Shown: positions 44,925 through 57,185 of the stretch, piece by piece
Layout: every line of letters starts with the position of its first letter
Position numbering within the stretch: position 1 is the stretch's first letter
Source: Protonemura montana
Taxonomy: Eukaryota; Arthropoda; Insecta; Plecoptera; Nemouridae
NCBI GenBank assembly: GCA_947568835.1
Contig: OX387603.1
Location: 3,573,701 to 3,637,700 of the forward strand
Direction of reading: 5' to 3'
Length of the DNA stretch: 64,000 bases
Notes under the pieces: generated by a model
Databases searched by the model: none
The model's input: only the letters and a program-made list of their open reading frames with translations
What the model was told of the DNA's origin: nothing
Position numbers and translations under genes: made by a program

Positions 44925-47900
44925 TGGGCCCCGGCTTCCACCGTGTGCTAATCGAGTGATTCGTGGTCGCGCGTGTGCGACAGACTTTGGCGTGTCAGTG
45001 CGTGAAGGGGACGAAGTGCGTGAGGAAAGTAATTTGAGCTGAGGGCTGGTTTCATAATTTGTGATCGGTGCTACGGTTTGACTTTGCTTTCCTGGACTCA
45101 AGACAACTGGGTGCAGCGCCACCGGGGTGCAGCACTTCTCCTGTCGAAGCAACGATTGTTACAGTTGTTTAAATGGTTGATTAGCTTAGCGATCCATTCA
45201 GTTTTCAGCCCACAAGCGATGCTGTTTTGTTATTTCCGCGCAGCCATCTTTGCGTAGCCTAAATCAGAACAATGTAAACCATTTCCTCGGCTCATATGTC
45301 GCTACCCGTCTTAAATAATGTGCGGGGAACAAACGAGAAGAACTGAAAATGTCCAGGATTTGAGAAGAACCAAAGAAGTAGAAACAACGAAAATCAAAAC
45401 TTCAAACTAGGAGAACAAAAGCGACACAGAGCATTGAATGAAACACAACCGTACAATCAACGTAGACGCTGTTCATCTTCTAAAATTCGTCAACACTTTT
45501 ACGACTCTTATAGAAAACAAAATACTTAATAGCAAATTATCAAAACCCGTTGGCTAATGCAAACGAGTTACCTAAAGTAGAAGAAAATTGCTGCGACGCG
45601 ATAGACTCTCTGTGCTTGTGCGGCCGATGACGGGTAGCGGTCAGGATCGAAGTTCAACAGATTGACGAGTCGGCCCATCATCGGGTGTCTATCTTCACTG
45701 ATTTATTGGCTGGGGTCGGCGCAGGTCAGCGAGCTCGATGCCTCCGCACTAGATGGGCTGCTCACCATGGTGCGTGGAAGCTGTGATTTTTTTATCGATG
45801 AAAACCAGGAAATCTCGTGTGTCGAGAAGATAAAAACGCGAGTAAAGTGTGCTAGTGAGCAAGGCCGCTGCATCTAAGTTTGTTTTTCAACAAGAATATT
45901 GTTTATTTTGGTTAAAAATCGCAATAATATTATGAAGCAGTCTAGAGTGATGATATTTTTTAGAATGATTTTTTTTTTTAACCAATCAGGGCTATTTTGA
46001 AGTTCTAGTTGAGCTTTCTTACGCTTTCATGAGACGCTCTCTGGGTGCGCGAACGTTTTTTAATTATTAATATAATTATCATTTTTATAGGTAACCTTCA
46101 CGGGTCGCCATACTGGAGACCACTAGTGATCTTCTAGGTGGCAGAAAGTAGTGTAATATTAGAAAGTGAACGGGAACCATCGATTGACACTTGTGCCATC
46201 ATAAATATGACCCGAGTCGTTTAGGACAAAGCCTTATTAGCGATGATCCCAATTATGTGGCTTTTATTTCTTATCGTTCGATTGCATTGAAGATTGAGGA
46301 ATTTTCTCACTCATTTCAGTCGATCAACATTCCGGACCCAGATTGGTGCCACTTTTTTGCACTTTGAACGATCTAGGTCTGGCGTCACTCGGTTTCTTGC
46401 AGACAGATCAAAGTATTGCAATCGCCACGCGGTTTTTCCTTGCCTTTTTCGTTCGGAGAATCGTTGGCCGTTGAAAGATGAAACTTGTAGCAATAATATT
46501 CTTGGTGATATAAGGAGACAGAAACTATTTACGTGCGTATACATTTTAGATTAGGTGTTTTTATTTCTTTCGCTGTTTCCAATGCAACTCGATGGCGGCT
46601 GAGGACTGGCACTGTCAACCCGCCACTGAATATATTGAACCATTGTTGGGGCATTTGGAAACGTTTTGTTTCGCATTGTTGGCATGTTTGTAATTTTATT
46701 TAGTTTGTATTCACTTTCGCTGTCGCATCGACGTGTTCCCTGACTATCATTTACGAAATAATATAACATGTATTAGAGAAACATTAGAAACAGTTGAAGC
46801 ATTATTATTCAGAATGCTAACGAGAAACGAGTATAACAATATTTCCTAATAGATGCACATAATGTGAAGAAACAATCATTATGTTTTTATGGAATTCGAG
46901 GTCAAGGCAAGAGGCAATGGTTTCAACTTCAGGATGCCCTGACCACCATTTGTTTCGCTCCATGCAAAGTAGAAGCACATCAATAGAGGTCTGCGCGGGT
47001 TTTGACTTTCCTTGGAAAGATTTCATTCCAGTGACCAGCAGAAAAGTCCACCGTTAACTAAATCCACGCGACGCAAACCGCGCAGCATTCTCATCAAAAC
47101 AGTTTGTGACAAAACCCGAGGATCGTTCGTTTGTTTTCCCGGTCTATGCAAGACCATCTTGATTCTATGATTGAATTTTCTTGCCTGTTTTATTCTATTC
47201 TAAACAATTGCCTCTCGTCTTGGTTCGAATTCTTATTCGAGAGTCGTGTGGCGGTGAATTTAGTAAAAATACAAAGACAATTTCACCGATCTAACTGGCT
47301 TTACTTACATAGAACGTTAAATGTGATGTATCTACGTAGAACGGTACAAAGTGGACGATTATAGAACACGTGAAAGCAACACTCGAGTAATTGTATTGTA
47401 ACTCTGTACTGTTAATTGGTGGATGAATCTGATGAATCGCGTGACGGAGCGAGTGAATCACACGACTCTTAGCACTAGTCTAGTTCAACTCTCAATATTG
47501 TGCGGCCAGAATCTCAAACATGCAACAATTGGACATTTCTTTACCCGAGCAGCAGCAGGAAAACAGCAAACTGGTCACTTGACGGGAGCATCGCACGACA
47601 GGATGATGATAAAGCTAGCCCGATATGGCAGGGAGTCGAGGGTAAACCTGGTCCTGTCCTTCCGAAGGACGGTACAGCCCAAAGGACAAAGATATTATAT
47701 TTCGGGATGCTTACTACGCCAATTTCGGGTATGGTTCACTATCAAATGCCAACTGAAAATGAATGCAGTAAAAGCTTTGCTAGTTTCGAGCATATTTAGA
47801 AAAGCCGATTGAGAATAAAATTTGGGGGTCAACTTCCTGTCGTTTGTTTTGCTGTGAAGCTTGATAAGCTTAGTCTCGAAGACCTTTGCAAATATCGAAG

Positions 47901-48235
47901 TATGGCGCAGCTCTTCCACTGCCCTCTGAAGATTAAAAGGTCAGTCAGTCAGTCGATGGGTTCTCGGAAGACCGCTTGTTGTTTGGACCCATGGGGTGGC
48001 GAAATTAAGAGCGCGACTTCTGTTTCACCACAAGCTCTTATCACATGAACCCTTTGACAAGAGAAGACACGGACTTGACCAGTCTGCTGTGTTGCTGTGT
48101 GACATTGACCTAATGTTTTCCTGACAATTGCGGACAATTGCGGACAATTGCCAAAAATCTAAGCCCTCGTGTCGGCCTGAAATTCCGAGCGAGAAGCTGT
48201 CTTACCTGTCCACCAACGGGCTCCACTTTTTCAGC
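44925..48235. other. Intergenic DNA, no gene supported
   Basis: 3' flank of the 676-residue gene. Several frames of 60-130 codons exist, but none shows family similarity or splice support. A short SINE-body fragment (CCGAAGGACGGTACA) is at about 47665. Confidence 0.45.
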
Positions 48236-48239
48236 CAGC

Positions 48240-48400
48240 ACCGAGTGCTCACCTTTTGCATGAGTGACCACCCCTTTCATAGGAGTTACCACCCCTTCAT
48301 AACAGTGACCACCCCTTCATATGAGTTTCCGCCCTTTGCAGGAGTGTCCGCCCCTTCATAGGAGTTTCCGCCCTTTGCAGGAGTGTCCGCCCCTAAGGGT
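48240..48400 (+). repeat. Imperfect 19-bp tandem repeat
   Basis: About eight copies of GAGTGACCACCCCTTCATA and variants (GAGTTTCCGCCCTTTGCAG). Intergenic. Confidence 0.8.
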
Positions 48401-49120
48401 GCATTGTCTCCCCTTGCAAGGCCGCCTCTTCTTTTGACATTGAGAGTTGAAGCTAGTAAGTACCTCATGCATGAGCGGCTGCTTGAAAATGCTGTGCCTT
48501 GCGATTGTGGATATTTAACAAATAATTACATTTGCACACATCTAACATAAAAACAAAATGTGGATATAAAAGGATTAAAATAAAAGGTTAGCGATTCAAT
48601 GAAAAAACAAAACATGTGACTTTATTTCCACGTCTTCCTACCATCATCAATCCACGGACCTTTGGAAGATTTACGTCTTTTGACCATAGTTTCCAGATGA
48701 TTGGCGGCGCAGTATTCCAACTAAGGGCCTGGCATAACAGGCTGCTAGTGTGAACAGGTGCCGGCCAACAGCGTCGAGGGCTTTCACCTGCTAATCCAAA
48801 CTTTTTTCGCTGATTAAGAGTTGTATGCAAGAAATTTTGAGAAAAAAAAGGTGCAGCTCTCTGTGAGTTCGAGCGAACATTCCCAAGATAAGACGCCTTT
48901 CAACGTTTCCCCCCAAAGATCGTAGTTCCATAAGAAATTGAACGAAGCGATTTTTCAGCCCTTAACACCGAGGTTCAAGCAATGATCAGAACAATATAAC
49001 GCTTGTAACAATTTATAATACAACAATTTTTGTTTATCAGTTATAATTTCGTTTCATGTGGATTTCCGTTTAAAATCGTGTGAATCTCTCTGCCATTTAT
49101 GAGGTCTGGGCGTATGCATG

Positions 49121-49180
49121 GCGGTCACCCACCCAACGCCCGTCTCGGCGAAGCGATGCTTAACTTCGGCGTCGATCAAA
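49121..49180 (-). repeat. 5S-rRNA-like fragment
   Basis: The minus strand reads GATCGACGCCGAAGTTAAGC and TTGGGTGGGTGACCGCC, matching the A and C box regions of 5S rRNA but different from the common SINE head here. It is too short and diverged to be a 5S gene; either an old 5S pseudogene or another SINE subfamily. Confidence 0.6.
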
Positions 49181-52100
49181 GACAAGCCGTATAATTTCTT
49201 TCAACGTTTCGTGCATTCCAATTTGATTCTTGAATTATTAGATTGACGATACCCAAGGCTGCCCGTCTGGCCGGTCCTAGTTGTTATCAATCTATTTTAA
49301 TTGACGCTTTTCGATCTTTCGAAATCAATTAATTCCTAGAAAGGCCAACAAGTGATTGACTCGGAATCAGCTGGTGTCAACACGTGTTGACTCTGGTTCG
49401 TGGAATCTAGTGCTGCGATCACAGAGGTGCAACCACGAGGGGGTGTGGTTAGGAAATTACCAACCTCAAGTACATCTTGACCACCCAAAAAAATTGAGGA
49501 TATGCTACGTTATTTAGGGCATGGTTAATGGTTCATAGTATTTACTTTTGGTATCAACATGTTCTATGCTTGATGTTAAACATGCACTCTGAACCAAAAA
49601 CTAACTGCTAGTTATGGGAAAGTTGAAGGAAACAGTTGCAATGGCGACTTTAAATCTTATGCAGTGAAATTCCGTTGTTTCTGTGAGCTAGAAGCCAAAC
49701 TTAAGAGTTAAATAATTTGGTAAAACCGGACCTAGGTTGCCGTGAACTGCTGTGATGGTAGAATAACACTTCACTTTACATTCGAAGCTGAAGGACAACT
49801 AACATTCCGCACGCCATGTTTTAACAATAAATGGCTAGAAAATATTTCTTGTCACTAACGTGGTACCTCATTCTCGGCCCCCCTCCTGTTTTATTTTCCC
49901 TGATGACAAATGCTTGTCTTGGTGACCCCACTGATGGCTGGCATGAGATGGAAACGACTCTTTTCCTGCTTCGGTCTCCAGAATCATTGACTTGGATCAA
50001 GACATTCACCCCTTCCTTTACGACGACACAACAGCAAGGTCGTTGTAATTTATATACAAAATTACAGCCTAGATTTTGCTGTCCGTACGACGGCTTGTGA
50101 TGTTTTGCTTTTGATTTGTTTAACGTTGTTAATTTGTTCATCTTCATGGTGGGACACAACATGTTGCTATATTAGAATAGAAGAACATCGAAGCCGATGA
50201 AGTTAGCCAGACGCTTTTGTTTTCAGTGAATCAGTTTCAAGAAATCAAACCCATGACCCATGAGTATGCGCCTTGTTGATGTCTGTTATCTCGCTTGCTT
50301 TTTCTTCGATATCTCCAGCGATTTTTTTTTCGATGGTGATCCAAAAAAAAGTATGAGATTGCAACTTCTGTGCCTTAAAAAACAGGTTGACGGATTGCAA
50401 TGGCTGATGACGCAATCCATCTTAATTGCAGAACAATAAATTACAAGATTAATTAAAACATCAACCTTCAAGTTTCATGTGCATCTCATGCTTTGAGTGA
50501 ATCGGCTTCAATCTGCGCAGACTCTCTGCGGCCATCTTGTTTGACACAAGGGTGCACCAACCAGTTCACGAGCAGGGTAATGAGCGGACGTGCACTCCTG
50601 CCGAAAGACTTGGCCAAAGTGGCAGAAGTTGATGCGCTCCGTTCTGATTTTCAATGCCAACCATTACTACGAAGTTATTGACCATCCGAGGTGGTTGCGA
50701 CGACAGGAATCTATCGGGCGCCGGCTGCAGTTGGAGGAGGCACGTTCCTCTGCACTGTCATGGTGGCCGCCTGTCATTTGTAATGTAGGAATAAGGCATG
50801 GTTTCTTAAAAAGATTTACACCCCGTTCAATTGGGTAGTTATTCGATGTTGCAGACATGAGATAGTACAATTTGTCATTGCACCTGGCTCCTCTTCATTG
50901 TTAAGTCTTCTTCATTGTTAAGTCTTGGGCAACTATGAAAATAAATAGACGCTAGGTATAAATATTAAATGAGATCGCATAAAATTGTCGTAAAATTATA
51001 ATTGCTGATGGCACGTTACGATAAGATTCTGCATTGTTTAGTATGTAGTGAATAATTGCAGTTTGGCATTAAATGAGTGCACCTTGACCCTCAGAGCGCT
51101 GCTGATCAAACAAGATTTATAATCCCGTATTTTTCTATTAAGTCATTTGCCAATTATCGTACTATCAATGATAACAAAACTACGAAAACTTGCGATTAAA
51201 CCTCAATTGATTGATTGGCCATTCGCGGTTTGACCTTGGGAATGACGTAGATGTTCAGCGAAGTTATCGTTGCAGCAAAAAAACGGAAGAAAAAGGTGAG
51301 ATTCTCTAGACAGGTCATAAAACGCCTATCATCGACTTATCATCTGCTAAGCTTTATTATGAAGATTTGTCTGATGTCAATCAGTCAATTACAGGCAAGT
51401 TATGCACGTGATATTATGAGGAAAACGAGAGCATGGAATTATAGCTGCACGTGGTCAATGAACCGTGACATTACTTGATAGCGTAGGTACTTACTTACCT
51501 GTAACCCACCTGCCAAGATCCGTCTTTCCTCATTGAAATCTCTGATTGCACATGTGGAACGAATTGTCGGCGCCGATCACTTTCCTTGTACGCAGATCTG
51601 TTATTGAAACATGGCTCCCATTTTTTCCGACAATGTTTTCCTTGCGTCGGTTGTGTAGGTCAAACACATGATTTGCAAACATGAATTATTAAAGAAATAA
51701 AAATAAAATCAATGAAGAATCGATAACAAAACCATATGGAGTGCAAACAGTTAAATGAAATATTTAAAAAAAGTCTGATTCAAAACTTGAGGACTAGATC
51801 GTCAGAGCCGTCGTCGTCTATCTTTAGTTAGAGTCTCCCCCATGATGAGAGGAAGTGTCAATCTTTATCGTAAATACCGGTGAACGGCGTTCTCGACTGA
51901 CAGGTGTTTGAGAGAAAGTGACTGGTCTATCGGTGAATCTTTCCAGTTGAGGATGAATTCCCGGGTAAGAAGCTGTGGACGATGAGCACTCGGGTTAATT
52001 CAACCACATCCCGTCGAGAGCGACTGGTAGATGATTGCCAAGCCGCGGGTGATGTCTTAGTTTGTTGGCTAGGAGCAGACTTTCAATCGCTGGAAGAGAC

Positions 52101-52190
52101 GACAGCTTAGTCCACCCAATGTTTTTTCCCGGCATGCTTTTCCCCATAGTATAGGTTGCCAATATTTAATGGAGAACCAAGTTTCAAGAA
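49181..52190. other. Intergenic DNA, no gene supported
   Basis: Frames near 49831-50100 and 50493-50838 were examined and not accepted. No tandem array. Confidence 0.45.
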
Positions 52191-52194
52191 AAAT

Positions 52195-52608
52195 AGTTCG
52201 GGAAAGAGGTTGGAGGGATGAAAGTTAATCAAAACTGCGCTGGTTTAGGTATTGGATGGGTGACCATCATACATATGACCAGTTCTGTTCGAGAGAGAGG
52301 TTGGAGGGATGAAAATTAGTACAGCAACTTCACTCGCCTTGCTTATCAACCTCTCGACAGTATGGATTTGTGGAGGAATTCTGCTGTTCGAGTTGTACCG
52401 TCCTTCGGAAGGGACGTTAAGCCGGTGGTCCCCTTGGTGCTCTTCGACAGGAGTAGGCTACGTGCTGGCACTAGGTTTCCCCTCCTCCCTTCTAGGCTAG
52501 GTTAGGTTCATCATCATTCTCATCAACATCCACTCATTCACCGACGCCAGTAGACCAGTGCCGCATGGCCAGATGTCTAAACAATGCATCGATAAACACC
52601 ACAAATAA
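52195..52608 (+). mobile_element. 5S-SINE, copy 7
   Basis: A partial duplicated head (GGAGGGATGAAAGTTAATC), then body and tail to CACCACAAATAATAACAA. Its 3' end is about 100 bp from the stop codon of the Ly6-like gene on the other strand. Confidence 0.87.
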
Positions 52609-52705
52609 TAACAAAAACCAAATAAGTAATGATTGTCAAACTTATCTCGTGCACACCGACAACAACGCCAACTTTTTTTATGATTTTCCACACAGTTTAT
52701 CTTGC

Positions 52706-53365
52706 TCATGTCAATTTCAATGCGATCCAAGTCGTCAATACTAAACACAGCGTACAGGAGGCTGGCATTTCTTCCGAACAATTCTTCATCGGCAATGATT
52801 TAAATGTCGTCTGTCCTTTCTTCACTTTACCGAATTCATCAGCAGAACTGGAATTAGCCACAATGCCCTTACAGTTGTAGATAAACTCGCTTTTTCTGTT
52901 GCACTCGCTGTCCCTGCACTCGCAGTAGAAGCGCAGCTCGGACATGGCAGTGATGTGCAAGAAGGGTACGTCCTTGCCCCAGTATTTAAATCGCGTGAAC
53001 CGCACGGCAGCCGATGGGCGACATTCCTGTGCAGTGTTTTTCAGCGTTGAACCGTATGTACAGCCTCTGATGATTCGAGGTACATTGTAATAAGTGTGAG
53101 CATTACCGCCAATCCGTCCCATTCGTATGGAACAGTTGACTCGTATGTCAATGAAGCAGCCGACAGCCTCGAGGCCGGCACCGTTCGGAGGACATTGCTT
53201 GAATATTATGTCGTCGTCTTCTTGGAAGAAACAAGGATCGGACGGAATGCTGATAAAGCTGGAGCACTGGTAACACATTAAACCTGACACAAACGAAACG
53301 TGGTAAACAAATGCAATGGAGGCAACGATAAGAAGATGAGCTCGAACTAATCCAAGTTGGAGCAT
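52706..53365 (-). CDS. Ly6/three-finger-like secreted protein, probably GPI-anchored
   Basis: A single uninterrupted frame of 219 residues. Residues 1-28 form a signal peptide (LLIVASIAFVYHVSFVSG). The mature N-terminus MCYQCSSF matches the CxxC start of Ly6/uPAR domains, and CECRDSECN near residue 160 matches the closing CxxxxxCN. Further Cys lie between. Three N-glycosylation sites are visible (NCS, NSS, NCS). The last 15 residues (TLCLVLTTWIALKLT) are hydrophobic, fitting a GPI signal. The spacing is longer than in typical 75-90 residue Ly6 domains, so it may be a divergent family. Arthropod Ly6 genes often have introns; the lack of any here suggests a retrocopy or an old intron-poor branch. 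Specific function unknown. An AT-rich TATATATG motif is about 250 bp upstream (near 53616). Confidence 0.75.
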   Translation of the reverse strand: MLQLGLVRAHLLIVASIAFVYHVSFVSGLMCYQCSSFISIPSDPCFFQEDDDIIFKQCPPNGAGLEAVGCFIDIRVNCSIRMGRIGGNAHTYYNVPRIIRGCTYGSTLKNTAQECRPSAAVRFTRFKYWGKDVPFLHITAMSELRFYCECRDSECNRKSEFIYNCKGIVANSSSADEFGKVKKGQTTFKSLPMKNCSEEMPASCTLCLVLTTWIALKLT

Positions 53366-54265
53366 TGTTTACCTTTGTTTTTCATGAGAGGAACCAAATA
53401 AGCTGTGCAGTGTTGATCTTTTGTTTCTCGACCGACCATGGCGTTTTCTCGTGCTCATTGTTGAGCAATCACCCAATAGGAAGGACGGAAATGCGGTTTT
53501 TAAAGACGCACCGTTCTGACAACGAAATCTGTCTAACGTCATCGACAGAAGCTGACATAATGACTTTACTAAGATCTGTCTTTTCCTTTTCCCCACATTC
53601 TCTTTTTCAAAAAGATTATATATGATTTCCGTATATGATTGGTATTTGGCAGTATGTTTCCTACGCTGGTTTTGGCACCTGGCACCTATTCTACCCTAGT
53701 AACCACCAGTAACTATGCTCGGGTACCTATTCTAATTTTTCATTTATATCCTTTTTAAATATTCATGGTACACCGAATGAACCCAAAAAGTAACAGTAGA
53801 AATAGTTTAGGCAGTAGTTATAATCACGATACTAATAATAACACCTGTGTTGATGTACTTTAATGAGTCCATCACTAAAAAAGAGAGTACATAAGTAAGA
53901 TAAGTAAGTAAAGATGAGTACTTAGCACCTCAAGGATGCTCATTCAACTGCCCCGTGTACTTTTCCTATAATTTCGCTTATCTGAAAATAGAGGTAGGAG
54001 TCATAGAGGCTGGGTTTAATGAGTTGATAGATTCTTATAGGCGGTACCTTCTAGTACTTCTATCTGCACTTTGGCTTGGTTGCCAATTCACACGGATGCT
54101 CACCGAACATCGAAAATGGCACGACATCAACGGCAAGTGAGGAAAATTGTCCCAAAAATAAATGTTTTATATCCTTGGCTATACTGTGTCAGGTTGCGAC
54201 AACTCGTGCAGATTTTTTTTTTCAATTATTTTTGACACCGCCAGTTTTTTTAAATTCCTACCGAA
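53366..54265. other. Upstream flank of the Ly6-like gene
   Basis: AT-rich, with a TTTTTAAAGACGCACCGTTCTGACAAC stretch at about 53498-53524 resembling the SINE tail on the minus strand (quoted in part: GACGCACCGTTCTGACAAC). No gene. Confidence 0.35.
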
Positions 54266-54267
54266 CG

Positions 54268-54705
54268 GTTTGGAATGTTGGAAACACCGGTTCTCGTGAG
54301 ATCACTGAAGTTAAGCAACACTGCGCTGAGTCAGGTATTGGATGGGTGACCATCATACACATGACCAGTTCTGTTCGGGAGAGAGGTTGGAGGGATGAAA
54401 GTTAGTACAGCAACTTCACTCGCCTTGCTTATCAACCTCTCGACAGCATGGATTTGTGGAGGAATCCGGTTGTTCGCGTTGTACCGTCCTTCGGAAGGGA
54501 AGTTAAGCCGGTGGTCCCCTTGGTGCTCTTCGACAGGAGTAGGCTACGTGCCGGCACCAGGTTTACCCTCCTCCCTTCTAGGCTAGGTTAGGTTTATAAT
54601 CATCCTCATCACCATCCACTCATTCACCGACGCCATTAGACCAGTGCTGCATGGCGAGATGTCAAAACAGTGCGTCGTAAAACACCACAAATAATTATAA
54701 TAATA
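54268..54705 (+). mobile_element. 5S-SINE, copy 8 (most complete head)
   Basis: Best preserved single-headed copy. GTTGGAAACACCGGTTCTCG and GAAGTTAAGCAACACTGCG and TTGGATGGGTGACC follow the 5S rRNA order from near its 5' end. Body and tail are as elsewhere, then AATAAT repeats. Length about 430 bp. Confidence 0.9.
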
Positions 54706-56170
54706 AATAATAATGAAAATTCTTGGCTGTTTTCGCGGACCGGCGACACACGCAGCTCCCGGCAGTTGAGGTCTTATTTGCCGGTATGTTGATCGACGTT
54801 CGGGCTTTGTCATGTGCAGTTAAAACTTAAAATACGGTCATTTCTCTAATACTCAGGGATTAAAGATTTGATCTGCATTTTCTCAAGGTATGTTGCTTCC
54901 AACCTAACAATCTTGAAAACTTTTGATCTCATTGCTTGGCGATGTCACTACGAGAGCAATTAGCCTCCCACCCATGTCTAAATTCTAGTTGGCAAGATTA
55001 ACAGCCATGTCTGTGTCTTTTTGCACCCACTTCCCAGATAAATCTGACACAGGCAAACCATCCTATAGAGTAGAGCTTGAAACTGATCGCAGCTAATCAT
55101 CTGCTAGTCTAGAAATCTGCCGCTCGAGCGCGTTGGCATCGTGATGGCAAGAGAGAGACGGGAATGAGACATAACTAAATAACAAATACTCCATCCATCG
55201 GAAGAGGTCCAAACTACTTTACCTTGTAAACGAGGGCAACACAGTAATACTTTACGGGGGAGGGTTCAACCACCCCAAGGTTTCGCTTGGCAATTTCAAC
55301 CAAGTATTAAACATGTGACGCTTAATCTGCGTCAGAGCCTTCTAAGTTCTTCGGGCGATTTTCTCACTAATCGAGTGCATGTCGTAACAACGTCAACAAT
55401 GATGATGCAAACTCCTCTGATTCGGTGGCGGCTGGAGATTCTCAGGTCTCCGATCGACGTCACTGATCGGCTTCCGGTCAGCAAAAAAGGAAGTGACGTA
55501 CACTCGTGCGGCCGATGATCAGACGGGCAGTGGCGTGCCGCCCAAAGTTCGGTGACCTTGATACTTGATAATACAGCCGGCCGTTCCTTTGCTGACTGTC
55601 CTCTTTCCTTGCATGCGTGCAGCTGCGTCTCTGCATTTTAACCACTGTTTCGCATTGGTATTCATAAAAGCGTTGACTTATAATTTCTCGGTTTCTCCCA
55701 CGACTTGTTCACTGTTTTCTAATACAGCGATTATCCTGGAAATACACGAAAATGTTCCCTACTTCGCGGTACCTGGTCACTTACAGCAGAAGCCATAACA
55801 TCAAGCATTGCTCTGACTCGTTCCGTGCGTCTACGTGAGTCAGCGATGGGTTTCTTTCACTAAAAACATCACCGACCTTATTTTCTCGTGGGCCCGATTG
55901 ACCCAACAACGTACACCAATCGCAAATCACCAATAATTTGCGCAAAAATAAACAGACAAAAATACGTGTCACTGTGCGATTAACGTCTCGAGAACGTTGC
56001 AACTGAAAGTTCTTCGGTACCTCAAGTGAAGGTCAATACTTGCTTGGTGCTCCGCCCCGACTGCAGTCACCCCACCGACCGCCACTGGGCGTCCATTGAA
56101 TCGCGGCTCTAGGTGGGCGTGTCTTGTGCTATCTTGGTGCCGTGCGTATGTTTGATAGTAAACGGAGCGG
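54706..56170. other. Intergenic DNA
   Basis: No supported exon. GC content rises from about 56030 towards the candidate promoter. Confidence 0.4.
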
Positions 56171-56174
56171 ACGG

Positions 56175-56279
56175 CATATAAGACATGAATGGCGCACACG
56201 CGTGAGCCCAGTGTGTCCAAGAGAGCAGCAGCGTCCAGTGGTCGAGGCTCGAACAGGCCGTGCTATCTTCTGGAACAAG
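56175..56279 (+). promoter_or_regulatory. Candidate TATA/initiator promoter and non-coding exon of CTNS
   Basis: A TATA box (CATATAAG, 56175-56182) lies about 30 bases upstream of an initiator-like CCCAGTG (A near 56210). A good donor follows (GGAACAAG|gttagt, 56279/56280). The next acceptor on this strand with a following ATG is the CTNS start exon (acceptor at 59511). No other plus-strand gene lies between. The link to CTNS is inference. Confidence 0.5.
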
Positions 56280-56429
56280 GTTAGTGTTCGTCTCGCCACA
56301 GCGCGGTCGTGTACGCTCTCCACACTCAGCTGCCAAGATCCTCTGACTCTAAATTCCGTGTTCGCTTTCGGTCAGGGGCGCGCATCGAAATGGTCTTGGA
56401 ACAGAAATGGACAGTAATCAACACCGATC

Positions 56430-57185
56430 TTAAAATGACCTGGACAGCGGCTGCCAAGAAGAGACTTTGTAGCTCCGGCAGCTGTCTTTAGAGTCCATGA
56501 TTTTTAGGTCTCTGAAAGAGCTAGTACTATTTTCAGTGTTTTCATCAGTAGTTTTAGTGGATTTCGTAGTTTTCACCACTTTAATGGTCAAAATTGGTTG
56601 AAATGATGTTTCAAAAACTCTTGAATTAGCGTTGAAATCATAGGGACACCTCGGATTTAGGGAAAGGAATTGTCTGACTTCAATTTCTATCAGCTCGCTG
56701 GATGCTATGCTCTATCCAGGTTATTTGAGATCAGCTGGCTGGATCCTATGCTCTATCCAGGTCATATGAGATCAGCTGGCTGGATCCTATGCTCTATCTA
56801 GATTATTTGAGATCAGCTCGCTGGATGCTATGCTCTATCCAGGTTATTTGAGATCAGCTGGCTGGATCCTATGCTCTATCCAGGTCATATGAGATCAGCT
56901 GGCTGGATCCTATGCTCTATCTAGATTATTTGAGATCAGCTGGCTGGATCCTATGCTCTATACAGGTTACTTGAGATCAGCTGGCTGGATCCTATGCTCT
57001 ATCCATGTTATTTAAGATCAGCTAGCTGGATCCTATGCTCTATCCAGGTTCTTTGAGATCAGCTGGCTGAATTCTATGTTCTATCCAGGTTATTTGATAT
57101 CAGCTGACTGGATCCTATGCTCTATCCAGGTTATTTGAGATCAGCTGGCTGAATTCTATGTTCTATCCAGGTTATTTGAGATCAG
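56430..57185 (-). repeat. 41-bp array with its leader, second locus
   Basis: The leader (56430-56690) parallels 34107-34345 (CAAAATTGGTTGAAATGATG, AATCATAGGGACACC). About 12 copies of the 41-bp unit follow in antisense orientation, including a duplicated 123-bp block (about 56695-56817 and 56818-56940). Confidence 0.88.

Noticed and set aside
49831..50100. 89-codon frame with a hydrophobic start
   Set aside because: No family similarity, no splice support, and a similarly long frame on the other strand.
50493..50838. Overlapping frames, including one reading FNANHYYEVIDHPRWLRRQE
   Set aside because: The peptide looks somewhat protein-like, but no splice borders, motif or homologue could be recognised.
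54268..54400. 5S rRNA gene
   Set aside because: The match covers only part of 5S rRNA, is diverged, and is fused to a SINE body at every locus.
54395..54586. 63-codon frame starting MKVSTATSLALLINLSTAW, repeated in seven SINE copies and looking like a signal or membrane peptide
   Set aside because: It is part of the 5S-SINE body. Similarity between copies follows from shared origin, and the frame is changed or lost in some copies. A dN/dS test over genomic copies would settle it.
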